From positions 563,047-627,046 of the forward strand of contig CACRXP010000232.1 of NCBI GenBank assembly GCA_902702965.1: 64,000 nucleotides of DNA, read 5' to 3'. Under the pieces are notes generated by a model. It searched no databases, was not told where the DNA came from, and saw only the letters and a list, made by a program, of their open reading frames with translations. The first letter of the stretch is position 1; each line of letters begins with the position of its first letter. A program made the translations under genes and the position numbers. This document shows, piece by piece, positions 1 to 11,295 of the stretch. The stretch is from Spirometra erinaceieuropaei. Lineage: Eukaryota > Platyhelminthes > Cestoda > Diphyllobothriidea > Diphyllobothriidae.

Positions 1-918
1 TCAGCAGTCACCCTCCCTCTCACTCTACCCCGGCGATTACAGAAACGATCCCTGAGCGTATGCGGGCCATTAGCGCCACAGCCGATTAACTACTCCCCCC
101 GTATAATCACCACCGTGTTAGCATGACTGATATCTATCTCCCTCCTATAAATACTGTGTGATGCCGTACGATACTCACCTCCGACGATGAAAGCTTGTCT
201 GCTTTTGAAACGTCAGGACAATACAATCATGGTTCCCGAGATTGCCTATTATTCTCATTTGTGTCCGGGGACTCGTATCTTCGCTTCCATTATCAATATA
301 TACATTGAGCTCAGTGTTTTAAATGGACCTCCGAAAATGATTCATTCTGAACTTCGTCTTATGTAATGTGCCTGTCTATCACCGATGACAATTAAGTGAA
401 GGCTCTTGCTAACTGTACCTCACATCAGGCGTTTTATAAGAAGGCCGTGGCTCGTAATTAATTACGAAGCCTAGACTGTGAACTCTTGTCGCTTCGCAGC
501 TCAGTGGGCACATGGGCGACAACAACTTTTGTGTTCACACAAATCAAGTAAGCCGAGCACAGCAGGTATGGAAGTCACCGACATTTGGACAAAGCAAAGG
601 TACTCGCGTGCGATCGGTGCGTAGTTAGGAAAAAATCATGTTCGTAATATGTAGAAATAGTATTATAACACACTTCGCGATATAATAACTAATAAGATAA
701 CTGAGTCTTCAGGGCAGGCTCCATGGAAGTTGGGGAGGAAGAGAGCTGGTGCGTTTTGGCAACTGAAGCAGCGAGGCGTTAATAACCTGATTCACATGTT
801 TTGAGAAATCAAGCGTCCTTTTTCTTACTGTGGCAGCAGTAGGACATGGGAGTCGGGCACTCCCACGATGCGGGGTCATCCTGCAATGATTCCCGGAAAT
901 TGTGCATTTTACCGTATC
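1..918. other. No gene or repeat recognised
   Basis: I see no gene, RNA gene or recognisable element here. Reading frames are short and resemble no protein family I know. The stretch just before the next feature contains a short C-rich segment (about 850-870) with no clear identity. Confidence 0.5.
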
Positions 919-972
919 CTAACTCTTACCCGAAACCTTAGTCCTGACCCTAACCTTAACTATAACCCCAAT
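919..972 (+). repeat. Degenerate telomere-like (CCCTAA)n tract
   Basis: The tract contains units such as CCTAAC, CCCTAACC and AACCCCAA with heavy mutation. Flatworm telomeres are TTAGGG (established), so this reads as an interstitial telomere-like sequence with the C-rich strand on plus. It abuts a dispersed repeat at 979-1020. Confidence 0.55.
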
Positions 973-978
973 CTCCCT

Positions 979-1020
979 AGAAGTTGGCCCAAGGCCACCT
1001 GTATTACGGGAAGTTCCTGG
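979..1020 (-). repeat. Dispersed repeat 'T', copy 1
   Basis: The segment around CAAGGCCACCTGTATTACGG recurs at 8345-8390 and 30340-30395 in the same orientation, and inverted at 60508-60560. Here and at 60.5 kb it lies next to degenerate CCCTAA units. Its nature is unknown; it may be part of a larger subtelomeric or retroelement repeat. Confidence 0.45.
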
Positions 1021-1640
1021 TCTCGTGACCTGTTATCACAGCTTCAAATGACGCAGAGGCCACACCTTGAGTTGATAGTGTGCTCCGTTAGCAAACTTTA
1101 GGGTCCCCTTTCTTCTGTTCTCAGCCGCCAAGCTGACAGGTTTTCGGTAGACTGGGCCGAAAGTTACTTTCGTCTCATTTTAATTTCTGACCATAAACGG
1201 TTATGGTTCTCCTCAGTTACGGTAGATTAATAAGTAATCCTAAGCAATGTGTCAGGTCAAACCTAACAACAGCGGCTGGCGATCCCAATCGTAAAACAAA
1301 ACCTCACCGTAGGACTTTAATTAGGCTACACCCGATGGACTGACCTTAAACTTGACCCTAACTATCACGCTAGCCGTTACTGTCGATATAAGCAAAAATG
1401 CGAGTTTAAAGAAGCAGCTGAGCTGGCGCGATCGCTAGAACAAGACTTCTACTTGCCTGACGTTTGGGATTCACACACAAACCCATCTTCAGAGGCAGAA
1501 CCGTATACAGACCATATTTGCACAAGTGTTGTCATGTTTAAAGGATGTGGTTGCTGCGCCACCGTATATCTATCATAATTAGCGGCTCCCGCATTTATCG
1601 CAGAGAGTTGCATTAGTGCGATAATTCCTGGCTTGCGCGC
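1021..1640. other. No gene recognised
   Basis: Nothing identifiable except two or three isolated telomere-like hexamers near 1345-1372. No reading frame here resembles a known family. Confidence 0.45.
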
Positions 1641-1765
1641 TGTATAGTCGCCGTTTATGGCCACGTGCGGATTACTGGTTTGCTAATGTCCCCGATAGTT
1701 AATTCGAATGCGAAGCTGGAATGTCCGGCGAATGGAGCTCTTATTCTAGCGATCGCATCTCCGCC
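1640..1765 (+). repeat. PLE-2 3' tail fragment
   Basis: The segment resembles the sequence downstream of the GIY-YIG relics at 45.0-45.13 and 51.26-51.43 kb. It has a TCGCCGTTTATGG-like block, then GAATGTCCGGCGAAT and TTCTAGCGATCGCATC. No coding part is left in this copy. The assignment rests on similarity by eye to the two copies that still carry coding relics. Confidence 0.45.
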
Positions 1766-4700
1766 TCCTCCCCCATAAACAGCTAGGAATGTGGCCCCAT
1801 CCTGAATCCTAACCCGATTTTGGGGAGAAAGTCCATAAGTGTTCCTTAGTAAGTGTCTTTCTGAAACATAATATTTGAGTGTCATTGTTAAATAGACGTT
1901 TCCCTTGGCAGAATCTAGTGGAATTCGTGTAGGTGTAATATCAAAAACACGCAAATTAAGTCTACTAAAAGCAGGGGTTTACTAATCTTTTTCATTATCA
2001 CGGACACTTTACCTAAATTTAGAAATCGATAAAATGACGGCGCTCAGAATTGTGGTTTCCGAACAGTTGTGTTTGAGGGTCATTTTGTGTAGGTTTTGAT
2101 TAATTCTGCTCCAAGAAAAGCGAGGAATATTATTTGGATGAGAGGAGTGTCCAACATGAAGTCCCTGAATTTCTGGGCCTTTAGTCCATCCCTGTTACGT
2201 ACTGGTGATTTTGATCCCCAGTGAAAATACTTTTTAGCAGAACATACGGCCCAAACGGTCTGGGGGCGATCGGGTCAATCATAACTTTCACCCAAACTTA
2301 ATAATTGGTTTGGTCACTTTTGTAAACAGAATTCCTCATGAAAAATATTTATACTCATAGTGGAAAATCCGATTCAAAAATAAAAATAACCCTCTTAAAA
2401 TCAGTCATCCCTAGACCAAACAGATTTTGCGGATTTCTGCTAGACGGCGAAACTATTGCTCTGCATCTTCGATAAAAGGGACGCTGTAAGCGAAGAAGCT
2501 AGTTTCGAGTAGCAGTCCGTTACGGTCTTTGGTAGAGACTTTGAGAGTAATTCCAAAGCGTCAATTTAAATCTTTGTTCCAGCGATCGATTTCACTTTTC
2601 CTGAATCAACTTGTCATTACATTTGCAAAAGAAAGCCGAGAGGACTGCTATTGTTGCTTTATTATAAGACCCCAAGCTACGTGTCACAACGGAAGAGCCA
2701 CGACAGAATTGCAAACACACGACCCCAATTAGACGGAATAAATTAGTGGCATAAATTAAGGCTGTTATTGCTGGATAGCTTTGAGAAAATAAGTGTCGGC
2801 AATGACTTTTAGCAAATCGCATGACGGACCTGTACAAATAACGGCTAACAGATTAAACAAGGAAACGTCTGCGCTTTCCAAACATGGGAACGCAGAGGCA
2901 CCCGGTCCGGGTTTTGACACACAAATTACAAGAACGAACGAACCAGTTACAAAGTGCGGAAAAAATCAGTCCTGTAATTTTTCAGTGCGACAAAATAGCT
3001 TGCCAAAGAGATGTAAAACTGAAGCATATCCGTGTATTTTATGAAAAAAGCATGAAAATCACCAAACAAGCTGCAGAGGAACTTAAAGAAATTTTCCTTA
3101 TTTCTTTAGGTCAGCAAAATCTGTCCTCATGTGTACTTTACTAACGGCGTAACTCATTAACCTCTGTTCTGTTTAGTCCTCGCGACCAGAGCGTTCGAAG
3201 AATCTTTTAATTCGTCCACAGAAAATTTTGCGTTCCTGTCCGCATACATTCGAGAAACGCATATAAGAGCGTTCGATATATTTCAAACAGAAATTAATTC
3301 CGTCAAGGTCTTGACCAAAAACAACCAAATGATCTTGGTAATGTAATTGATTAGATAACCAATCGGCCAATAGATAACCAAATTATTTTGGCCTAAATGG
3401 AAAAGTGTGGTTACACGGATGTAAAAATTTGGTCTCTGGATGTCGTTGAAACTTCAGCGTTCTGATGCTTTCGTTGTTTTGAACCGATAAATTAAAAGAT
3501 GTCTTCTGCAGTTTAAATTTTTAAAACTTTCAATTAAACATGGGTCTCGAATGACTTTGTCTTTACTGAGATTTTCATATGCGTTCATTTTTCTGCAAAT
3601 GACGATTTTGGTCATTCTTTGGACTCCTTCTTACATGAAATTCGATCATTTGATAAAATAAAAGCCCATAACGAAGGCCTGTACTGAATAAACCCTTGAT
3701 CGAACTAAAAACAAATTCCTTTCGTTTTTTGCATAAAGTGCACTTTGTTAAGGTACTTTGCAGATTAATGACCATGTCATTCATCCTTTTCCCGAAACAA
3801 ATTCCAAGAAAAAAGTAAAACGCCTCACCCGTTCTTGCACCTCCTTAACTGAAACTAAAAATATCTCTGCCGCAAAGAAAAACTTCTGTTGACTCTATGC
3901 CAATTGCGATAAATATGCTACACACTAGGCATGTGAATACTGGATTATTTTTACATGCTAACGCGGTGCTCGTACTGCTTTCAATTCACACATTCTCCTG
4001 ATTAAAACCGCAAGAAAAGCATATTGCCATTTGCTCGGAAGTTTAATTGCCCATTTGATGGACAGTCTTCCGCTCTGATAGCGTATTTGAGTAGGCCATT
4101 AAGAATTCTGCAAAACAAAGACTAGTTATTAGTCTTAACTCTGGGTCTTGGGGAAAAGAACTGCTTATATTTACAAAGCAGTATTTTAAACAGAGAAAAG
4201 GCCTCTGTTCTGCAAGAACAATATGGTTATTTTCATCTTGCCACTCCTGATTTTCGATGCCTAAAAACTTAGTTTTCAAGTCAGTGAGGGTTGTTTTGGT
4301 ATGCATTACTTAATGCCATCTACAAAATAAACGCGCGCAAATGCGTAGATGTGGTCTATGGCAATCATTGTTGTAGGCCATCTTATGGATACAGGAAAGG
4401 GTTGCTGTCCAACCACCAGCGTACATCGAGAAACACAGAAACCTATTTTGCTTGAGAAAACATTTAGAATATAACCTGCTGAGTCCGAGCCTTTACCGAC
4501 TACACATTTGGATTCCATCCATCATATTGCATTCGATTAGTCGTTTGCTGCATATTAACATTATACAAATCAGAGACTTCCGTAATTAGAAAATTAAGTA
4601 GACCTGACTTTTGGCTGACACGCAGCAAAATTGTTTTTGGTCAAATAGAACACACGATCTAAGCCACGTTTAACAGTACATACCTTTTGACCAAAAACTG

Positions 4701-5249
4701 ACCCAGCGAACGGCGCTAATTCTTTAATAATCAAGCAAATACCGCATTTTTCTAACTCGGCGTGCTTTCAGCCAGTTTTATTCAAAAGAAGTTAAATGTT
4801 ACGCACGATTTTAGGCCAACTCACTTAGTACTGTCAAGTAGGCCTGCACACACGCAGAATTACGATCTCATCTCCTGCTGTCACCATAGGTGTATGAGTG
4901 TCCTTGATTACTCAAAAACTTCAGAAGAGAAAGCCTGGACTGAGAATGAGTTTACAGAACCAGTGTGCTGGGAGTCACCTAAACAAACTCCATTGGAAAG
5001 AGGCTGGGAAATCCAGTTAGTCGTGGGAGGCGTCTGACGTTGAGAGAACCTTTAGATTCTTAAAAGGTGCCGACATCGATATGTACGTGAGTTGTCCTCT
5101 TGGAAATTCAATCATAGCAGACTTTAACATACTTCAACCGGCATACCTCCATAAATCACAAACCGTCAACTTTTCCATCAAGGAGAACGAAGCTGTTCCA
5201 TCCTGAACTTCAGGTTGCCAAAGGCGGAGGAAACCTATCACAGTCAAGA
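1766..5249. other. Unassigned AT-rich DNA
   Basis: About 3.5 kb without a gene or element I can name. Open frames are at most about 90 codons, occur on both strands and show no family resemblance. Diverged repeats could be present but none was traced. Confidence 0.4.
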
Positions 5250-5251
5250 TA

Positions 5252-7092
5252 CACTCAGCGACCGATCTCATGAAACGTTAGCGGAGACTCTGAAATGCAT
5301 TCTCGATTAGTAAGGATTACCTACAGTAGATGTGCTAACTCATGAGATGTCAACTAAAACTTCGAAATGCGTTCTCGTTTCGAAAAGATAAATTAAGTAG
5401 TGTTGTAAAACTAATCATGATGCAGCATAAATCCATAATGATCCAGTTACCTCAGGGTGTCGGCTTTCGAAAGAACTTGTTTTCGGCTGGATGCAAGATC
5501 TATACTCTGCAGAAATGACTACTTAATTAGCATGCAATTTTCTCATTGATTTTCGATGCCCTTGAAAATTCAATTATATTTCATGGAAAACATGCATAAA
5601 AATATTCATTCTTTTAATTATTCGGTAGAAAATCACGTCTTTTTCCAATTTCTTACTCATAAAAAGAGTAGAGTTCGGTTTTAAAAAAGCTTCTAATTGT
5701 GAGATTTTTTAATACTGTTAAATGGCCGTTCATGAAACGTCATGTATCTGCATTTACGAATGTGGCTTGTAAAGTTAACAATATTGCTCAAATCCACTGC
5801 TTAATTTTATGAACTTCATATAGTCTCCTTTTAACTCCGTAGAGAAATGGATGGTTTTACGTACACGGAAAATATGCAGCTTGTAGTTTTGAAACCCTGA
5901 ATGCAAGTCTAACAGCAGGTCGGGTTCAAAATTATTCGGGAATCAGAAAAGTTTTTTAAAACCGAATGATACTCTTCTTTTGAGTATGAAATTGGAAGAA
6001 GACGTGACTTTCTACCGAATAATTAAAAGAATGAATATTTTTATGCATGTTTTCCATGAAATATAATTGAATTTTCAAGGGCATCAAAAATCAATGAGAA
6101 AATTGCATACTAATTAAGTAGTCATTTCTGCAGAGTATAGATCTTGCATGCAGCCGGAGATAAGTTCTTTCAAAAGCTGACACCCTGAGGTAACTGGATC
6201 ATTATAGATTTATGCTGCATCATGATTAGTTTTACAACACTACTTAATTTATCCTTTCGAAACGAGAACGCATTTCGAAGTTTTAGTTGACATTTCATGA
6301 GTTAGCACATCTACTGTAGGTGTGATTGTTATATTGCGTACGATGCGGAATATTCAGTAAAAATGACGGCAAAAGCAGCTTACACTCTTTATATTGATTT
6401 CTGGTGACCTCAAAAATTCTAATGAATTTTATAGAGAACATTGTCGAATCTATGCTTCATTTTGCTCAGTTGGCAACGATACGTCGTCTTCACTTTTTGT
6501 ACTCGAGGAAAGAGTATATTTAGGTTTAGAAAAAGCTTTGCAATTATCGAATAATTTTGAGCCGGCTTAGCAGTTGCATGAAACTTTAGAGATTTTAGTC
6601 CGCGTGAGAAAAGTACTTTATTCAGCCGTTCGGACTACGTTGTATATTTTGTGAGGAGCACTAGCAAACGATCAAGTAAGATGATGGGCGAGTGAACACC
6701 TCACGATTTTAGAAAATCTCATGATTTTCAACTCTGTAAATCTAGCCTATGCTTTTTCCTCAAGCATATAGTATGAAGACGATGAAGTGCGCTATCGAAT
6801 GAATAAAAAGCACATTTTCGCGTGTTTTTTGGAAAATATGTTTAAATTTATATGGTCACAAAAAAATCAATTTGAAAAATATTTGTTGTTTAAGCAGTCA
6901 TTTTAACCGATAGCATTTTCCACAGGAGGTAAAGAAGAAGTGCATTCAAAAGCCAACATTCTGGCGGGTTCGAAATATTATAGGAATATGCCGCATGCTA
7001 ATCAATATAACAACCCCACCTAGGTAATCCTTACTAATCGAAAACGCATTACACAATTTCTGCTAGTGTTTTAAGAGATCAGTCGTTCATCG
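5252..7092. mobile_element. Palindromic element PAL-B, split by nested PAL-A
   Basis: The outer left arm (from 5252) and outer right arm (to 7092) are inverted copies of each other. The left arm reads through GATTAGTAAGGATTACC and the right arm carries the complement GGTAATCCTTACTAATC at 7022-7038. A TA dinucleotide lies outside each end (5250-5251, 7093-7094). The left arm is interrupted at 5322 by PAL-A and resumes at 6319 with GGTGTGATTGTTATATTG, which matches the complement of the right arm. Without the insertion the element is about 846 bp. It has no reading frame of note. It is probably a non-autonomous DNA transposon; its transposase is not in the window. Confidence 0.8.
5324..6316. 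mobile_element. Palindromic element PAL-A (nested), 993 bp
   Basis: The left arm begins CAGTAGATGTGCTAACTC and the right arm ends with its complement GCACATCTACTG. TA is duplicated on both sides (5322-5323, 6317-6318). The arms are about 375 bp each (5324-5697, 5944-6316) around a 246-bp spacer. The arms carry a TACTTAATTAG-like block and a CATGATGCAGCATAAAT block. The spacer carries a palindromic core at 5855-5873. The arms have diverged by scattered substitutions. Size, TA target and lack of coding capacity suggest a non-autonomous Tc1/mariner-type element, although its arms are far longer than usual for a MITE. Confidence 0.85.
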
Positions 7093-7674
7093 TACGTATT
7101 CCGTCGCAGAAACGTTCGTCCTTTGATCTTTACATCCACACCTGCACTTTAGTTTTTTTTCAATTAAAGGCTCAACTATCCGATCCAGATAACTTTTTTT
7201 CACCGAGGTAGGTGCCGCGTGCGCCCCTATGTACATCAACCCAAGTTGGATTTGTTATGCTTTTCTTCAACTCCCGTAACTTTGGATACTTTCTCTTCCT
7301 CCTAACTGCATTGGTTCAAAGCAGCCTCAAGATTCAGCAGTAGCCTTTAAATTTATTCCCTTTGCAAAAAAATAAAGATGAGGCTGGCTAAATAGAAGGC
7401 AAATGGTTTGTTAGTCTCCCATGATCTTCTGCTGTAGTCGTCCTTAGGCAACCTCTACCCGGAATCTGTTAATAATCATCTGTTTTTAATCGGTACAGTA
7501 ATCCTTTGAATTTGGGTGCACGTTCGCTCTTATTTCTGGCTTTTAAGGGATTTAGCTTGTTTGGCACAGACTTTTCTCTGCAGGATAGCATGATAACTTA
7601 GATAAACCAGTCACTCCATGGGTCGAAGAAAAATATTCGTCACTTTCTTTAGCTAGCCTTTCTTAATGGAGTTT
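7093..7674. other. No gene recognised
   Basis: This is the stretch between two palindromic elements. Nothing in it is identifiable, and reading frames are short and broken. Confidence 0.4.
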
Positions 7675-8225
7675 TAACTAAAGTTCTCTAACCTGGTTTC
7701 GGTTAGAAAAGGTTACTTGCGCAGGGTTATAATAGTGATGATTATGCAGCGTAATCCGAAAACACTTCAGTCACGCCAGGATGTCGACTTTTGAATGTGC
7801 TTGTTTCCGACCACATTAACTAAGATCACTGCCTATGAGGTATGATTTTTTTCATTGACATCAGAAGCCCTTTTTAAGTCTAAATAAAGCACATGCAAAA
7901 CATTCTCACAAATATGTTCTCTTGTATTTATTTTGCATTAAAGTAATTCTTCTTCAAGTCTCATACTTAAGGAAAGGGTAGCTTTGCGCTACAATAAACA
8001 CTTTCGATTCCCGCATTCAAAATCCGACATTCTGGCGGGACTGAAATATCTTGAGATCATGCCGCCTGATAATCACTACTGCAGGCCTACACTATCAAAC
8101 TTTTCTAATCGAAAACATAGTCTCTGTAAAAATTTCTTGTCGCAGTCACGTGCAGTGGATTTAAACAATTGTCCCCTATTGTCGCAATTTACAGACTCTT
8201 AATATCCATCCAGCGACGCATGGTT
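7675..8225. mobile_element. Shortened palindromic element PAL-J
   Basis: The left arm (about 7675-7815) contains GATTATGCAGCGTAATCC and GCCAGGATGTCGAC. The right arm (about 7990-8110) contains the complementary GTCGGATTTTGAATG-type sequence, read as GCATTCAAAATCCGAC, plus ATCATGCCGCCTGATAATC and a TCTAATCGAAAAC block. The interior is shorter than in full copies and most of the spacer is missing. The outer end near 8205-8220 resembles the sequence outside PAL-D. Ends are set by eye. Confidence 0.6.
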
Positions 8226-8344
8226 ACTTATGCTCCTTCCAGATAATCTTCCGCTCTTTCACTGTCGTTGCCTATTGCCCCCAAGGCCCTTCACTTTCGA
8301 AAACGCAATTTCACAGATCATATAAAAGTATAATGGGATCGCGC

Positions 8345-8390
8345 TGGAATTCAGCGCAAGGCCACCTGTCGCATGGGAGGAGGTATCTAC
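8345..8390 (-). repeat. Dispersed repeat 'T', copy 2
   Basis: The segment reads GCGCAAGGCCACCTGTCGC and then a purine-rich run. It matches the copies at 979-1020, 30340-30395 and 60508-60560. Unlike the first and last copies, no telomere-like tract is adjacent. Confidence 0.4.
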
Positions 8391-10964
8391 CCTCAAATCC
8401 ACCAAGGAGCCAAGAAAATTGAAAATTTTCCACTTCAATTTGACTAGTTACCATCTTTATCAGATGTTGGGGACAGTAATTCGGTCGGAGAAAAGTGTTT
8501 CTTGATAATCGACCTTAACTTGTAAAGATTTTTTGCTTCGACGGACGGCTCAAATCATGTGCGTTTCGGCGGCCTGCCTTGCGTGGTGGTACTATCCTGG
8601 CGGGGAGGGAGCTGGTCCACACAATGTCCTGCTTTAGGGACCTGTATAAGTATACAAATAACACGAAAGTGCAGGTCCGTCTTGCGTACGACTGCTGGCC
8701 TGAGGACAGCGTCAGGCACCGAGAGCTTGTGTGTGTGCGTGATGACCGATAGCGCCACCATGTTCGCTTACTTTTCGTGGAAGTCCTCGGACCTGCCTTA
8801 GGTCATACAAGAAGTAATTTTCAGGACGAGTAACTGGACGCGCTGTGGTCTCCTTGGCTCTCCAGAGCAAACCAGCATTGAATCTTGTAGAGGGAATCAC
8901 GACGTGAACAGACTTGGAAGTGACCAGGCGAAAAAGAATACATGAAGACCGACAGAGGGCATGGCTGGGATAGTAGCCACATCTGACTTAACGATATCTA
9001 CCTCAGCCGGTAATACAACCAACCGGCCATCGCCATCGAGGACGCGCATACGCGTATGCGAGTATTTTTCTCTGGAAATAATTTGATATACACCTTCCAT
9101 GCCTATCTCACAGCTAAATCTCTTTGCAATCTCTCTGGTACCTCGATGCTAGGTGTGTCCCCCAGTTAAAGACTGGAAACCTGACTACCGACCAAAACCA
9201 GACCGAAATTATATCATAGTTAACGGCTTTTGTTGTATTCCACCGGCATTTCGCTCTGTGGTTACGGCAAACGCCCAGGTCACTCGAAAACACAAGATGG
9301 CAGATATAAGTCGCAAAGAGTGAGGAAGATCGCTGTTGGCGTTAAGCCAGCTTTGCGAAAACTTCCAGCAAATCCTTCTAGCGAGAGGTGCTTAGTGACT
9401 TTCGTGGAAGCTTAATATCTGCCTGCTCTTATCGCGTATTTTGCATGGGATGTTTTGCCTACTTCTGAAAGTATGTATTCAGAGCAATATTCATTTTCTA
9501 AAACATACTCTACCTCAAATCAAGGCCAAGAGAGTCCCACAGTACACCCGAAACTGTTAAAGCATGCGTTGTAAATGAGTGAACTATTTAAACATTTCTT
9601 CACTAATGGCGGAAAGCGCCATCACTGCCTCGCGGAAAACGGACCATGATTTTTGATTTGCTTTCGAATGGAGCAGATTACTTGGGCGAAGTTGCAAAAC
9701 TAGTCCTCAGTCAACACAGTCACAAGTTGATTCCTACATGGTGGCGTGTTGGCCTCTTACGAAGTACCCTTCAGTCATCTCTGCGAATTACATCTGGCAA
9801 ACGGTTACTCTGTGTGCATTTTTGCAGGCAGACTCTGAGGTATGCACAGCTTCAGCCATGTTTTCAAGAAAGAAGGAATGAATTTATTCGACACCTGTTC
9901 TTAAAGGAAAGACGTCTTTTCGATATGAAAACGCTTTTATTACTACAAGTATATGCAAGCTGTTCAAAAAGTGCTTAGTGAGGATTCGTTCTCTCACGTT
10001 TACTAGTGTTTCTCGCAAAATATATAGCATAACCTATAAAATTGTAGCAACGGAGCATCTTGTCTGTCTCATAAGATGTTACCGAAATACTGAAACAGGT
10101 TTACGATGAGAAAAGACTGCCAAGTCAAGGCTGTAACACTTACCGTTGGGCATATAATTCCAAAATGGTTTTGTCACGCCGAGTCGTTGGTTATTTTCGG
10201 CCATCTGTAAAGCGCGGTCAGTTGGTAGGCATTTGCATTGATTTGTGGTTTCGTTCTAAATTCAAAACTATTTTGTAAAAAGCATATATTAAATATCCCT
10301 TCTCGCACTTATTCTACCAGATTACGTCTGCTTTACATTGTATTCTTAAAAAGAAAGATATCTCACGCTCTTAAATTTTCTATCAGTTCTGAATAATTTT
10401 CAACCCCACATGCATTTACACTTCTGTATGCTACTGAGGTGTGCAGTGAATTTTCTAACCTATTAAATGTAATTATATTTACAATAAATCTCTTATCACT
10501 CGGAAACCCGTCCAAATAAATCGGCCGGAATTCCAAATCATAAAGAAGGACTTTAAGTTAAATGAAAAGACAAAGGAAAAATTTAAAGTAAAATTGCGTT
10601 GTTCAGAAATGGCAAGTTTTTCTAGAAAAGCGGAAGTGTAAAAAGCGCCGAAAATCGTGTCAAAAAAGAAAACCTAAATTGCATAGGCACATACTGTCTG
10701 TCCATGCAAGAAACGGAGTAAATAAAACAGCACAAATAGAATGACATTTGAAAATGGTTCCTTAGTGAAGTTTTCACATAAATATCCATCACAAATCAGT
10801 GTACTATCAAATATGGCGGTTAGCCAACGGCCTATAATTTGAGAACAGACTAAAACACGGTTTCACGAGAAGTGGCTGTATTCTTTTCCATTTTTGCAGT
10901 GAGTGAAATGCGGTGGACTAAAGCAGCTCACTTGATTTTGCCCATAGGGACGTCACATACAGAA
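8391..10964. other. Unassigned DNA
   Basis: No gene or repeat recognised. The longest frame (110 codons, 9646-9978, plus) has no recognisable motif, no splice context I could read and no family resemblance, so I treat it as chance. Confidence 0.4.
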
Positions 10965-11160
10965 ATGTCGATCAGACGTGATTATGTAGCCCTACCTGAA
11001 GTAAACAAACTCCAGTCACCTGAAATACGGAATCGGTGATAATAGGAGTTTTTACAGACGGGGCCGGGGAACGCATAGGCGACGAGGTCACGTAATTGTA
11101 TGCAAAATAAAAGCTATTGGGAGTGCGCGGTTGTACTTTGAGTGGTTGAGAAGTAGTTGC
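10965..11160 (-). repeat. Subtelomere-like repeat 'ST', copy 1
   Basis: A 190-bp segment closely similar to 56930-57108. Shared blocks include TTATGTAGCC, GACGAGGTCA, AAGCTATTGGGA and GCGCGGTTGTACTTT. Both copies run directly into degenerate CCCTAA repeats on the same side. On the minus strand both keep a similar open frame (shared VRAT, KVQPR, PNSF). That may be an old coding remnant or coincidence of DNA similarity. Confidence 0.65.
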
Positions 11161-11262
11161 TCTAACCCCTAACACTAAGGCTACTCCTTAACTCTAAACC
11201 CTACCCCTAACCTCAAACCCTAAACCCTCTCACCAACCCCTAACCCACAACCCTAACAGTAT
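11161..11262 (+). repeat. Degenerate telomere-like (CCCTAA)n tract
   Basis: About 100 bp of CCCTAA-type units (for example CCCTAACCTC, AACCCTAAACCCT, ACCCCTAACCC), heavily mutated. It is fused to the ST repeat on the left. A short inverted fragment of the ST end follows at 11272-11295. Confidence 0.7.
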
Positions 11263-11295
11263 TGTGTCCATCAGGTGGGGCTACATAACAATATC

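Noticed and set aside
5324..6316. Palindromes as assembly artefacts (inverted duplication of reads)
   Set aside because: The two arms differ by scattered substitutions and small indels, the pattern recurs in many copies with the same ends, and TA flanks are present.
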